Part shown: in pieces, positions 1 to 10,170 of the stretch | How positions within the stretch are numbered: position 1 is the stretch's first letter | How the letters are laid out: each line of letters begins with the position of its first letter | Source of the DNA: Rhexocercosporidium sp. MPI-PUGE-AT-0058 | Taxonomy: Eukaryota > Ascomycota > Leotiomycetes > Helotiales | NCBI GenBank assembly: GCA_020746875.1 | Contig: JAGTJL010000003.1 | Coordinates: 1,798,001-1,862,000 of the forward strand | DNA: 64,000 nt | Direction: 5' to 3' | The notes under the pieces: model-generated | The model's input: only the letters and a program-made list of their open reading frames with translations | Told to the model about the DNA's origin: nothing | Database searches by the model: none | Translations under genes and position numbers: made by a program

Positions 1-697
1 CAGACCTCTAAAGCTAAATAGAAAAGATGGTGTGCTATACAGTACAGTAGAAACCTAAAAATATATGTATACACAAAAAAATCAAAAAGAGAAAAGTTTC
101 CTCAGGATTGGTTTCGTCCGAGGTGTATATGTGCGTAATTGTAATGCTTGTCGCGAAGAGAAGGGAGGCGCCGGGTCAGTGCTGTAAACTCTGTAACAGA
201 GTGGATGACTCGTTGATAAAACCCCTCTTCGACTTTCGGGAGACGTGCTTTGTCTGGAGTTGTGTGCCATGCTGTGGAAGGTCGTGGAGTTCAAGGCTCA
301 TTGACTAAAAGACAATGGAAGAAGTGCGCATCACATGATGCTTGATATGCTAGCGATGGGTAGAGATGAGCTAGATGAACAGCAAGGAAAGAGTTATATT
401 ATTATTATTGTTAGGTATCCAGCACCCTCTGGCCTCGTAAGACATGACACAGACAGAGACAAGCCATTTCCCCATGTCTGCAGATGTATGTTGTACACAA
501 ACCAAGCACTTAAGCAATCAAGCAACGAGGCACCAGACGCCCATCCCACACAATCCAATCCATTCCAAATTCGAACCACCGACCCCAAGATAACACCCCT
601 CGTGTAAAACGAATGACAGGAAAGAAAATCCCCAGTAATGCCACGGTGTCTTCAGTATAATACAACACAATTCCCTTGCATCATGTCATTAGAATGA
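1..697. other. Intergenic stretch downstream of the C4-hydroxylase gene
   Basis: I see no convincing gene here. Short open frames on both strands have no recognisable domain and no splice-consistent extension. The part next to 698 should hold the 3' untranslated region of the minus-strand hydroxylase gene. A short ACAGTACAGT string near 40-50 resembles the repeats in the promoter region at about 2073-2100. Confidence 0.5.
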
Positions 698-1865
698 TCA
701 CAACTCTACTTTCTCAGCATCGACCTTGAATTGCGCCGCCTTTCTATCCCGTGCATATCGTGACGTCGTATCTCCCTTCCACATCGTGCCCAGCAAGCTA
801 TCCCAGAATGTGAAAAAGGGCTGCGAGAAATTCGTCTTGATGCCCCAGCTCTGATGGTGGATATCGTGGTATCCGGCATTGTTGCTGGTGATATGCTGGA
901 TGGGATCCCAGGGGAGTGCGTAGCCACAGTGGTCATCGACGGTCTTCAGCGTTGACAAGCCGAAGAATACCATGCCTTGACGAGGTGTCAAGCCGGCGAC
1001 CTTGTAGGCTATGCTTGCGCCGAGAGTGTCGAGGAGGAACCCTTCGAAGGGGTGGTTGTAGAGGGCTCCGTATGCGTAGGGGACGTAGAGACGGTGATGT
1101 CTCGAGTGGAAGGTTGCTGGACATTGTTAGACAAGGAGAACTTCACAAGCAAAGGTGGAGAGACATACTGTAGAGCCACTTGTTGACGTGCATGGCACGA
1201 TGCAGGAAATACTGCCAAGTATCCACGATGACAATGGCGACCAAGAATTGCACAGCAGGCACAATAAACCAGTACAAAGCCTTCGCAGCAATGATCTCCC
1301 AGCTAGCAAATGAAGCCACCGGCGATCCAGTGACAACATCCAATACAACATTCAGAGAGGGGTATCTTCCTCCAGCAAGGACCCCCGCCAACATAGGGTG
1401 TGTACCAGACATATTCTTCGAGATGGCGGCGGCATTGAGACCAATCAACCCAAGAAGCTGCGGCAGAGCCCTTTGCGCAATGCGTATTCTCGTCGCCCAA
1501 GAAGCAATGTCATATTCCTCCTTCCCAAACATATCCTCTGGCTCAGTAAGATTCAGTACTGCTCCGACTAGGGTCTGGATAATCTGCTGTATGATAACGT
1601 CGCGTGCCACTTCGTAGCGGGAGACATGGTTTCTCTTGAGGATCTCGGCGGGCGTATGGAGTCTGTATTGCGGCCAGACGTCGTAGACATCGATGAGGTG
1701 GAAGAACATAGACGCCGCCCAGTATACGGCGACGGGGATGACCAGGCAGAGGTGGAAGTCGGGGAGAAAGGGAATGAGCGGCTGCACCGGAGAGAGCGTG
1801 TAGGTGGGCAGAGGTGGAAGATCGTTCATTGCAGAAGCGTTGGCGGCAAGGCTGATGTTGGCCAT
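698..1865 (-). CDS. SUR2: Sphinganine C4-hydroxylase (SUR2 family), two exons
   Basis: Converts sphinganine to phytosphinganine (4-hydroxysphinganine) in the ER membrane, using a di-iron centre of the fatty acid hydroxylase superfamily. Exon 1 is 1169-1865 and exon 2 is 698-1116. The 52-bp intron has a GTATGT donor, a CTAAC branch point and a CAG acceptor. The joined frame is exactly 372 codons (371 aa), normal for fungal SUR2. The metal-binding histidine boxes are visible in order: HRAMH at residues 222-226, HSRHH at 236-240 and HDIHH at 316-320. Hydrophobic segments lie around residues 30-60 and 195-220. The start MANISLAANASAMNDLPPLP is the first ATG of the frame. The gene diverges from the TCTP gene across about 0.8 kb. 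Nothing looks broken. The family call is firm; the symbol follows the yeast gene. Confidence 0.93.
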
Positions 1866-2681
1866 GGTATGTATTATTCGGATGCCAGGTAGGAATGGCA
1901 GGCAGTTATCGTGGTGCGCACGAAGGAATGTGGAATTCGGAGGAGGTTGCGAAGAGAGAGTGAAGGTGAAGAGAAGTAGTGAGGGAGTTTGTTTTGTATG
2001 ATGGTGATGATGGGAATCCCGATGCTCTCGCTCTCGCTCTCTCCCTCACGCCACAGTCCGAACCTCCGGACAGTACCGTACAGTACCGTGCTGTACAGTA
2101 ATCCGCGCCCTATCAAATCTCGCTTAAGCTTTTTCTATCCGTCCATCCCGCGATCTCCTGTTCGAGAGCCTCTTCCTCTTCCTCCTCCTGACTTTGATCG
2201 TTGGTGAGAAATGGAAGAAGTCCTGCGGTATCCGGTCGGCAAACAGTGAGAGAAGGGTAGTGTTTCTTATTGTCGTTGTTTTTGGCGCTTTTCTTTCTTT
2301 TCTAATTCATTTTTTCGAAGTGGGAATGGATCCCCTTTCAACCGCTTCCAATTGCACGATGCACTCCTTTTGCACATCCAGCCCCACCTGGGCAGCCAGC
2401 CTCATGCTCATGCATTCCGGATCCTCGTTCCTTGGTGCATCCAGCAGCCAGCCCAGAGAGGTGGCAAAATAGGTATTGATGCCTGAGATTCTCAGGCAAC
2501 AACTCATCAATATGCACTAACCCAATCAAGCCAAGCTCCCTCTCTGCCCCTCCACAAAGTCCGTCGTTTTTTCCCAAGTCCAGTCCAGCCCACCCTCCTC
2601 AGAATTGCAGATTAAGATTTCCCTCTATCTCATTCCCCTCCGACAAATCCTTACACATACTCCAGACTCTAAACCGCAAAT
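1866..2681. promoter_or_regulatory. Shared divergent promoter region, SUR2-like / TCTP
   Basis: This 816-bp gap separates two divergently transcribed housekeeping genes, so it must hold both promoters. Long pyrimidine-rich runs (for example near 2024-2050 and 2155-2190) fit fungal core promoters of strongly expressed genes. Near 2073-2100 the decamer ACAGTACCGT is repeated in tandem, with a third degenerate copy. Short open frames here have no family resemblance and are treated as chance. No TATA box is assigned. Confidence 0.5.
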
Positions 2682-3532
2682 ATGATCATTTTCAAGGTAA
2701 GAGTTGTCTCTCCAGCCCGGCTCAGCGATCGATTCTGTCTGCCAGAACAACCCCGCTTCTGCGAACACAGGTGGAGTTGGAGAACATGTGGGGGGTAATT
2801 TGGGTATGCTTTGGTATGGGATCAGTTACTGATCGCGCATGCCAATAGGATATTATCACTGGTGACGAGATCATCTCCGACTCCTACGATTTGAAGGAGG
2901 TCGATGGTGCCGTGTACGAGGTCGACTGCGCCATGATTACCCTCGGTGCTGTCGAAGTCAGTACGTATACGCCCTTGTTGGTTTGAGCAGGAGAAGAAGA
3001 AGGACAAGGAGGAGGAAGAACCATCGCTGATATGGGGACACAGACACTGGTGCCAACGCATCTGCCGAGGAGGCTGAGGAGGGTGTCGAGGATGGAGCCA
3101 TCCAAGTCAACAACGTTGTCAACTCTTTCCGCCTGAACTCCACCCAATTCGACAAGAAGTCATATCTCAGCCATCTTAAGAGTACGTTCCACACTATCCC
3201 CACCCACAATCAGTTCTTAAAGTCATGGCAGGCTATATGAAGAAGGTCAAGGAGGCATTGAAGGCCAAGGATGCACCCGAGGAGACCATCACCGCTTTCG
3301 AGAAGGGTGCTCAGGCATACGCCAAGAAGATTGTCGCCAACTTCAAGGACTACGATTTCTACATTGGCGAGTCGATGGACCCCGACGGAATGTAAGAATT
3401 CAACAATCCCTGGACTTCTGTGTATCATAGAAAACTGACAGTACCAGGGTGATTCTCATGAACTACCGCGAGGATGGTGTCACTCCTTTCGTCACTGTCT
3501 GGAAGCACGGTTTGGTTGAGATGAAGGTCTAG
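2682..3532 (+). CDS. Translationally controlled tumour protein (TCTP) homologue, five exons
   Basis: TCTP is a small, abundant, conserved cytosolic protein linked to growth control, microtubules and stress; its yeast homologue is TMA19. Exons are 2682-2696, 2849-2960, 3044-3181, 3232-3391 and 3448-3532, all with GT-AG introns and consistent phases. The total is exactly 170 codons (169 aa), the usual family length. The protein begins [20 protein letters not shown], the typical TCTP N terminus. The middle carries [19 protein letters not shown], an acidic flexible loop, and the end is [17 protein letters not shown]. The 15-bp first exon is easily missed, but MIIFK joins in frame to DIITGDE. Start and splice choices are supported by conserved residues at every junction. 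The locus diverges from the hydroxylase gene and is followed by an imperfect duplication of its 3' flank. Confidence 0.95.
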
Positions 3533-3887
3533 AGTGGTTTTTAGGCTTTGCATTGGGGTGTTTTCCATTGTTCGTTGTTTTGCGCTTCCTCGAGCAAAGT
3601 AGAGGCATTGCATATAAAGCGTGCATCTTCTTCCTCCGATCCTTCGATATCAACCCAATTCAATAAAAAGTACCATCCTACCATTCTTACTCCCACGCTT
3701 CGAAGGTCCGAGTTGTATGGCTGAAACTATCCACCAGAAAAGAGTGGAGGTATCACTCCAGAGCTTTGCACAACCTTGAGCCAAGTAGAAGGCTTGCATA
3801 TCGCTAACATGTTCTTCCTCCGATCATTCACTTGTATCCCAATTCAATGAAAAGTAAGATCCTACCATCCTACAGTTCTTCCTCCCA
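3531..3887. repeat. Imperfect direct duplication downstream of TCTP
   Basis: Two related copies lie in tandem: about 3592-3695 and about 3778-3887. Both contain AAGTAGA, then GCTTGCATAT or GCATTGCATAT, CTTCTTCCTCCGATC, CCCAATTCAAT, AAAAGTA and ATCCTACCAT in the same order with the same spacing. The similarity may begin earlier, at AGAGTGG (3531 and 3741). The first copy overlaps the probable 3' untranslated region of TCTP, so this looks like a local tandem duplication of the gene's 3' end. The remaining stretch to 4050 holds no gene I can see. Confidence 0.75.
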
Positions 3888-4050
3888 ACAATAACAATCC
3901 GTGATGTGTATGTTATCTTGAAAGATCTCCAGAGACTGGTGCAAGTGTTAATGCAGCAGAACAACGGGATTACAGTCATATATTAACCCTGGTGTAGCCT
4001 CAATTCTTTCTGATGTTTCCAGTGAGTGGATCCGTCCATCTATTTTTTTC

Positions 4051-4741
4051 TCATACGCTCAGTCGAATCTGTTGCAGCATCTCCAAAGCAAAGTCGGGGA
4101 TTTCCTTCTCAACATCCTTAAAAGCCAGGTATTTGACGCCTCTTAAACCCGTATAAGATAGTACAACCTTTGCAAGCAGTGTCCTAAGAGGACTACCGGC
4201 TTGAGTAAGGCGAAAGACCAGCTCGATGTGTGCTGGGGACACTCGCATGTTCGAGCAACTAATCACTACATTGGTCGTCACGGCAGTCACAATCTTGTCG
4301 TGGAGCAGCTCGCAGAAAGTCTCCCCCATAGCGAACTTGTCAGCGTACGCGATCGCGGCCATGTACGTCGTAACAAAGGCTCCGATTGGCTTTGCAGCTC
4401 GGCCGTCGATCGCATCGGGAAATGAACCGTGGAGCATGTATTCAAGAAGAATCTCGAAGTCCTCAACGCTATCCTCTAACAACTCTAGCTTCTGGTCCTT
4501 GCCCTCCTTGAATCCGCCGTTGAAGCATCGTTCGAAGTATGGCGAATGGTAGCATAACAAGTCCTTGGGCAGTCTGTAGTGCTTCTTGTCTTTGCCGACG
4601 AAGACATCGACTCCGGGGCTGGATATCAACCTGATGTGACGCGTGTCAGTCTTTTTCTGAAGGTGAGCTTGTAGTTCGTAGAGCTTACTGGAGGAAGTCT
4701 ACCGCGATGGGCTTCTTAGGGATCGTCGCGAGAGACGCCAT
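4051..4741 (-). CDS. BTB/POZ-domain protein, small fungal type (paralogue 1)
   Basis: A 210-aa protein from two exons, 4689-4741 and 4051-4630, with a 58-bp GT-AG intron; the joined frame is 211 codons. It starts MASLATIPKKPIAVDFLQLI. A BTB/POZ fold is read from about residue 24: VDVFVGKDKKHYRLPKDLLC, then YHSPYFERCFNGGFKEGKDQ, then LELLEDSVEDFEILLEYMLH. These correspond to the beta-hairpin, the 'S-pyF' helix and the FE-LLEYML helix of this family. The C-terminal half is helical, with no Kelch or MATH repeats. BTB domains mediate dimerisation and often link to Cullin-3, but for these short fungal proteins the role is not known. It is the first of four related minus-strand loci (4.0-9.3 kb) sharing the same gene structure: short first exon, phase-2 intron, then a long second exon. 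Confidence 0.8.
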
Positions 4742-6054
4742 CGTTGTCGTTATCGGGTTGAGGTTTTAGATGTCCGGATTTTGGTGTTGTGGAGGTGTGA
4801 AGAGATCGTGTTTTGACTCTCGCGTCGTGGTTTTGAGAATGCACTCCGAAGTTGCTGGCGCGATCTACCGCGTTGTGTTGCTTTTACAGTGAGGATTGAG
4901 GATGGAAGAAGGTGAAGTCGAAGGAAGAAAAAGAGTTGTTTACATTGCGTTTCTTAGCTCCGCTTCTCCCACTCTCGTCCATCGCGCAGAGTATGCCCTC
5001 ACTAGCTCACCTCCTTATACTTCACTTATACTTCATGGTTCTTCCCCAAACTTTCCAAGCAGAAGATCAGCGAACGAAACATATCGAAATCTATGAGCCA
5101 CATCTAAAAAAGCGAATACCTTGGCACCAGCACAGCCAGTGTCTTGACCTGCTTCAAGAGCAACAAAGCGTATTGTGTCATTTGCTTCTCCTTCAAAAGG
5201 GTTATGATCCTGCATCTTCCACCCTAGTGCCATTTCCCCATGAACCAGAATCATGCAGCACTTAAAAACTTTCACTAGACCCACTAAGTAGACCTTATCA
5301 AGCACTCGACAAAACCTAACATCGACACAGCTATCACAATCTATACCCGCCTATCCCAAGCTATCCCAAGATCCTCCATCACGCACCCCAACAAAACCAC
5401 CGCAAACCCCCGAATCCCCTTCTCCATATCCACCAACTAACCTCCCTCATGGACCTGATGAACCAGTACACTAGTACAGTCCGAATGACAAGTGATCTCA
5501 GCGTCCTGTCTAGTGAAGCATAACGGTTCATCAGCTCGACGTCTTCTACGATAATCTGTTCCATACTGACCCGGAGATGGAAACCTGCTTTTTTTTAGCT
5601 TCTGTAGAACGGTTGCTTGAGAATCTATATTGAATACTAGGTTGGAGACCTTCTGCAACTTTTTGAGATCGAAGTCATAAGGAGCATCTAGTAGCTTAGA
5701 GAACAACGGGGCAGAATAGAGCTTGACGACAAGATGTGTTTCTTGATGTTAAGCTAGGGTGAATCGTCGTAACGGCTCCCTGACGCATTGTGTTTTGGTC
5801 ACTTATTATTCTGCCAGTGTTGATCTGTTACTAGGTCCATTGAGATGACTCTCTATGTAGGCTATGATACGATAGAGCGAGATTTATATTTCCGCTGACT
5901 AGCAAACGAATCCATTGTTCCCCATAGCTGCCTATAGTCTTTCTGTCAAGCAATAAGTAGGATCTTTTCCAGTAGTTTGATGCCATATGCGCTGAGCTTG
6001 CTATGTATGATACCATCTCCCTCACCTCACCTCGGAATTTTCAATTTCGTCCCA
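4742..6054. other. Spacer between BTB paralogues, no supported gene
   Basis: About 1.3 kb with the promoter of the BTB gene at its left end. A minus-strand frame at 5437-5706 starts MFSKLLDAPYDFDLKKLQKV but has no match to the BTB paralogues and no splice-consistent partner. A minus-strand frame at 5831-6025 is likewise unsupported. Composition is near that of the neighbouring genes. It may be decayed sequence of the same gene cluster. Confidence 0.45.
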
Positions 6055-6606
6055 CTATGGCGTGATTACTCCATCAGACATCAACTCCTCAACGAAAGCA
6101 TCCCTGTTATTTTTTCTCTTGCTCTTTATCGGGTCATCCCAGGAAATGTAGGTCATAGCCATCCTAATCTGGTTGAGGAGCTCGGCAGCAAACCCAAGAA
6201 CTTCTTTCTCTTGCTTCCTGTATGGACTCTTCTTGCCGGGACCTCCATTAGACAGAGCGGCTTGAGTGATGAGGACCCGCAAAACACTATCATCTGAAGT
6301 GGACTCGAAGACCTTCTCAAGATGTTCGCCACAGAAACCCTTGCTACCATTCGAGCTCAGAGCTTTCTTGAGTGAGTCATATACAAGATCATCTACAGGT
6401 CCCAGACTGTATTTCATTGCATACAAGACAAAACCGACACATCGTTCGATGGCTTCATCTCCGCATTGATCGTGATGCTGGCCGCTTAGAAGATGACGTT
6501 GATGTCGCACTTGCGTGTCGTGGAAATCGCTGCAATAGTTTCGTAGCACGATTTCGGCTTCAGGTGGTTGTGGATACTGGTATTGTGTCGGCCATGTGTT
6601 CTAGTC
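6055..6606 (-). pseudogene. BTB-family paralogue lacking the BTB core (truncated copy)
   Basis: A frame ending at 6055 aligns by eye with the C-terminal half of the BTB protein at 7138-7919. Shared blocks are PE-x-x-(I/M)-(V/L)-L, then DEAIERCVGFVLYAMKYSLG against REAIEKCIALVQYSGKLDMA, and a shared C-terminal block GFAAELLNQIRMA against GFAAEVLKQFRNS, followed by W-x-DPI. Upstream of the PE block the frame reaches a TAG at about 6606. No BTB N-terminal half (VxVxVG...CYHS) appears in any minus frame up to 6860. The protein end looks normal (SDGVITP). I read it as a 5'-truncated paralogue. A spliced gene with an unrecognised first exon cannot be excluded. Confidence 0.55.
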
Positions 6607-7137
6607 AATCTGCCCTTGGCTTTGTGGATGAAGTTGTTGAAGAGAAGGAGGAAGGGAGAAAAAAGTCAAGTGCAGTTGGACTTGGAGGCCCAACTAGCGC
6701 GCTCGCTTAGCTCCTCCTACAATTTTGGACTTCCTCGTTTGGCAGGGGCGACTTGCTGTTGCTGCGATGTCACATCTTCTTCTCGCAGACTGCCTATGAT
6801 ATCTCACTCACTATCACCAAGAGTTCTTCTCGCCGAGCGAATCTGGGAGCTACAGTTGTAGCAGTTTGAGTTGGTGGTGTTGAGCTTTGTTTTGATTTAT
6901 ATTCTGAAGCTCAGCCGAAACATTGTATATGTATCAGTCTTCCATACTCCGAGTAGCTTCGTACTATTGAGGAAATGAAACAGTCCATTTCTATTGAAAT
7001 CGATGAATTGGCTATCTTGTTATTCAGAAAGGAGACCGGCGCCAAAAGATGAACAATGCATCTGCTCCGTTGTACCATACACCAGAGAAAGCCCCAAAGA
7101 AGCCAGACTCCAGTAACTTTCCAAGCCAAATTTCAAA
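6607..7137. other. Spacer between BTB paralogues
   Basis: No supported gene. The right part must include the 3' end of the BTB gene ending at 7138. The left part is where the missing BTB core of the truncated copy would be expected, but no frame resembles it. Confidence 0.45.
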
Positions 7138-7919
7138 TCACGCATACCCATCAAAATTTCTCTGAAGTCCAGTAATCGGATCAGTCCAAACCCAGAAACT
7201 TGCACTATTCCGAAACTGCTTCAGAACCTCCGCCGCAAATCCAGGAACATTGACTTCCGCATCCCTGAGCGCAGCACCCTTTAATCCCTGTCTGCTTAAA
7301 ACATCTTGAGCAACCAGGGCCCTCAGTGCATTACCATGCTTCGTTACCTTGAAAACCGTTTGAACATCCTCTGCTGTGAAGCCAGGTTGATAGACCTCAC
7401 GTCGAGGCACAGTGAAGTTGCCAGGATGATGTTGCGAATTTGGGCTCTTAATAGCATTCCGGAGCACCTCAACGACAGCCTCGCATACCATGTCGGCCAT
7501 ATCGAGCTTTCCCGAGTATTGCACAAGCGCTATACACTTCTCGATCGCTTCACGGCTGTTCGTCCAACGCTTTGATATCCCGCCCTGCATCATACACTCG
7601 AGCAGCATGTCGAACTGCTCGGGGAAGCAGTCGTACAGGTGCTTGGCGCTATTCTGCTCGTACTTGGCTCTTCTAAATGTTCGCTCCTTTTTGATGCAAA
7701 CTTTCTTGTCGAAGTGGGCTTTGAGAATGCTAGAGTGGTAGCAGATGAGTTCGCGGGGTACGAGGTACAGCTTTTCTTCTTGGCCGATGTACATCTTGAC
7801 TTTCTCGCTCGACATTAACCTGTTTGTAGGTCTGGGTTAGCGTTACTGTGCGAGAGGTGGTGTGAAGCTTTGGAGCCTTACTCGAGGAGCCTGTACGGAG
7901 TCGGCCTTTGGAGAGCCAT
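7138..7919 (-). CDS. BTB/POZ-domain protein, small fungal type (paralogue 2)
   Basis: A 239-aa protein from exons 7882-7919 and 7138-7819, with a 62-bp GT-AG intron; the joined frame is 240 codons. It starts MALQRPTPYRLLELMSSEKV. The degenerate BTB core is VKMYIGQEEKLYLVPRELIC, then YHSSILKAHFDKKVCIKKER, then PEQFDMLLECMMQGG, parallel to the paralogue at 4051-4741. The same intron phase and position show common descent. The C-terminal half is GFTAEDVQTVFKVTKHGNAL, then RALVAQDVLS, ending in FWVWTDPITGLQRNFDGYA. The hallmark residues after YHS differ from paralogue 1 (SILKAHF instead of PYFERCF), so the dimer interface may have diverged. No disabling change is seen. Confidence 0.75.
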
Positions 7920-8466
7920 GTTGGAGACTGGATTCAATCCTTTCAAAGTGCTGTGGGGAATGTTTTGGTACTTGTCGACGAAGTCGTACTTTATTGAGGT
8001 TGTGGATCAACCCGAGAGCTGGGCTCGGGAGAGAGCGCAACTTGTTATTTTTGGAATGGAACTTGAGATGGGTTCACATTGCTATTGAGGAATAAGCATC
8101 AAATGAAGTCAATATTTGATACGGTAGCTCTGATATTGAGAATTTCGAATTCACTGGCATGTTTTGCACGAGATCAATGGAATCAACGCAGGTCGAACGA
8201 AGGTGCAAACTATCTACAGTCATTTGTGGCTTCAATACGCAAATTCACCTCTACATTTAGGCCTAAGGAACTGAAAAGGTGGCATCATATGCTATACTGA
8301 TAATTTTGTTGTTCAGTACTCTGAAGAAGGTTCATTCAATTGCTCTAATTTAGGCGGCCGTTTCTGTGCTCGATATCGATTGCTGCTAGCTAACAAAAAC
8401 ACCCTTTACTTTCACTTCTGCAAAGCATGCTCATCCATCCTCAACACTATCTCTCTCTACAACCAA
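7920..8466. other. Spacer, promoter of BTB paralogue 2 and flank of the BTB pseudogene
   Basis: No supported gene. Frames on the plus strand at 7862-8095 overlap the first exon and intron of the BTB gene in antisense and are chance. Confidence 0.45.
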
Positions 8467-9282
8467 TTATCCCTCAGCCATCCTACAGTTTCGGTTCTTT
8501 GACCAGGTAATCTGCAATCTTGAGTGTTCTGGATAATCTCGGACCCCTTCCCAAACATCTCCAACTTCAATAGCCGATCGTATCTCTCTGCCATCCTTCT
8601 CGTAGGCCATCGCGACATCAACCAAGAACTGGAGAGGGACCTCGTCCTCAGTCATGTCCTTAGCCTTCTTGTTCTTCTTCTACTATTCAAACGCTCATCG
8701 GTCGACGAAAAGTTGGCTCAACTTGTTCTCTGGAACTGGAACATCATACAACCCAAGAATCAAATCTAAAGGGCTATCCGAACATTTCTCCGCAAACAAC
8801 TTCTCCATAACGAAGTTCTGCAACTTCGGCATCAAGAGTCGATCAGCCAGGATCCAAACAAGGGACAATCCAGCAGTTAGGATTTGAGGGTCGGAGGGTC
8901 TGCAGAGTTCGTTGGTGTATATCCAGCATTGCATGTTGCCAAATATATCGGGGTATTCGAAATCCTCGATTGTCATGGTTTTGGGTTTGGCTTTCGAGGT
9001 AAGGACCCAAGAATCTGGCTTTCAGCATCGGGGAATTAGAAGTCACAAATTCCTTGAATATAATGTATTCGGCCCTTGGTAGACCTTTACTAATGATGAG
9101 TTTGACGGTGGTGGCAAGGGTTTCGTTGGTCGGCTTGTTAGTTCTGTGTTTCGCAGTAATATTCGAGAGCTGCAGGAAGATTGAACATACGTGAGACTAG
9201 GAGGAGCTGGAGGAGCTTTCCGACCAACTCTTTTATAGGGCAAGGGCGCGCGCAAGACGATTTCTCCTGTTGAGGTGGCCAT
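8467..9282 (-). pseudogene. BTB/POZ-domain gene, inactivated by frameshift and two stops
   Basis: A fourth BTB locus, closer to the common fungal BTB type. Exon 1 begins at 9282 (MATSTGEIVLRAPLPYKRVG) and is followed by a short GTATGT...CACAG intron. Exon 2 encodes VKLIISKGLPRAEYIIFKEF, then VTSNSPMLKARFLGPYLESQ. Three lesions are visible. (1) A one-base insertion in a C run near 8980 separates ESQT from the KTMTIEDFEYP frame, which continues FGNMQCWIYTNEL and WILADRLLMPKLQN. (2) and (3) In-frame TGA and TAG codons follow LFVDR at about 8684-8694; the same frame then continues KKNKKAKDMTEDEVPLQFL to the stop at 8467. The stops fit W or R/Q codons changed by C-to-T events. The gap between the two stops is too short for an intron. 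Confidence 0.8.
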
Positions 9283-10170
9283 GACTTGACAACCGGACTC
9301 AGCTTTGATTTTAACTTCTTGAGAGGAAGGAAGACCTACCAACTGGTCCAAAGCGTGAGCGCCAATTCCAGTGTGACGGCGAAAATTGAAGTCGATTAAC
9401 TAGGCAAGGTCCTCCAGCCTTTCTCAATTTGCAGCTGAGAGATATGAGTTGAAGCTGAAAAGTATGCGGAGATGGGAAGATGAACCCGGGAAAAGGTTAG
9501 CCCGAATGCGGAATTGGCTGAAGAAGAAAGCGAGACAGCGCTTGACCCACTCACCTTGCAATGCCTAATGATACTAAGCATGGTACGATGACATGATATG
9601 AAGGGCTGGTAGCGTCGTCTCGTCTGTTAGCCACGAGCTGGTTTCGCTGCTGCCAAGAAATCGATACTCTGTGGAGCTCGCTAAGCTCAGCACCAGAGTA
9701 AACAAAACCAGTGGTAAGCTCTCATTTACCACGAAGGCCAATACTGAAAGATACTACGCATTAAAGTATTCAAGTTTGAAAGCATAGCTAGCATCCAAAT
9801 CAAAACATACATGGAACTTCCCTTGGCTGAGGTATTCTTGACTATAGTGACATATTTGACGGAGCAGAACTCGAAGCTTCATGAGGTGCTATGTTTTCTA
9901 GATTTCATTTCTTGCAGACCATTAATGCTGTTGGTACCACTGGCCGTATCAACAGAACTGGATGGCCGATCTCGATATCAGCTTGAGCTGTTGAGCTGCA
10001 ACTATATTGTTCTCTTATTAGATTTCATCCTGCTAAATGCAAGGCAACTCCACACGTTCGATAGATGCCCTGCTTATCGTGACACCGCTGGACAGAGTCC
10101 ACAGTGAATCAAGCCTCGTTACTCAAGTTCAAGTTCTTCGGTGCTTCTCATGGTCTTCACCACTACAGTT
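9283..10170. other. Intergenic region between BTB pseudogene and transcription factor
   Basis: No supported gene. Plus-strand frames near 9811-10107 and 10037-10316 lack family resemblance, and the latter overlaps the terminal exon of the transcription factor. The region holds the 3' flank of the minus-strand regulator and the upstream sequence of the BTB pseudogene. Confidence 0.45.

Noticed and set aside
5437..5706. Minus-strand 89-residue open frame (MFSKLLDAPYDFDLKKLQKV...)
   Set aside because: No recognisable family, no splice-consistent partner, unlike the BTB paralogues; probably chance or decayed DNA.
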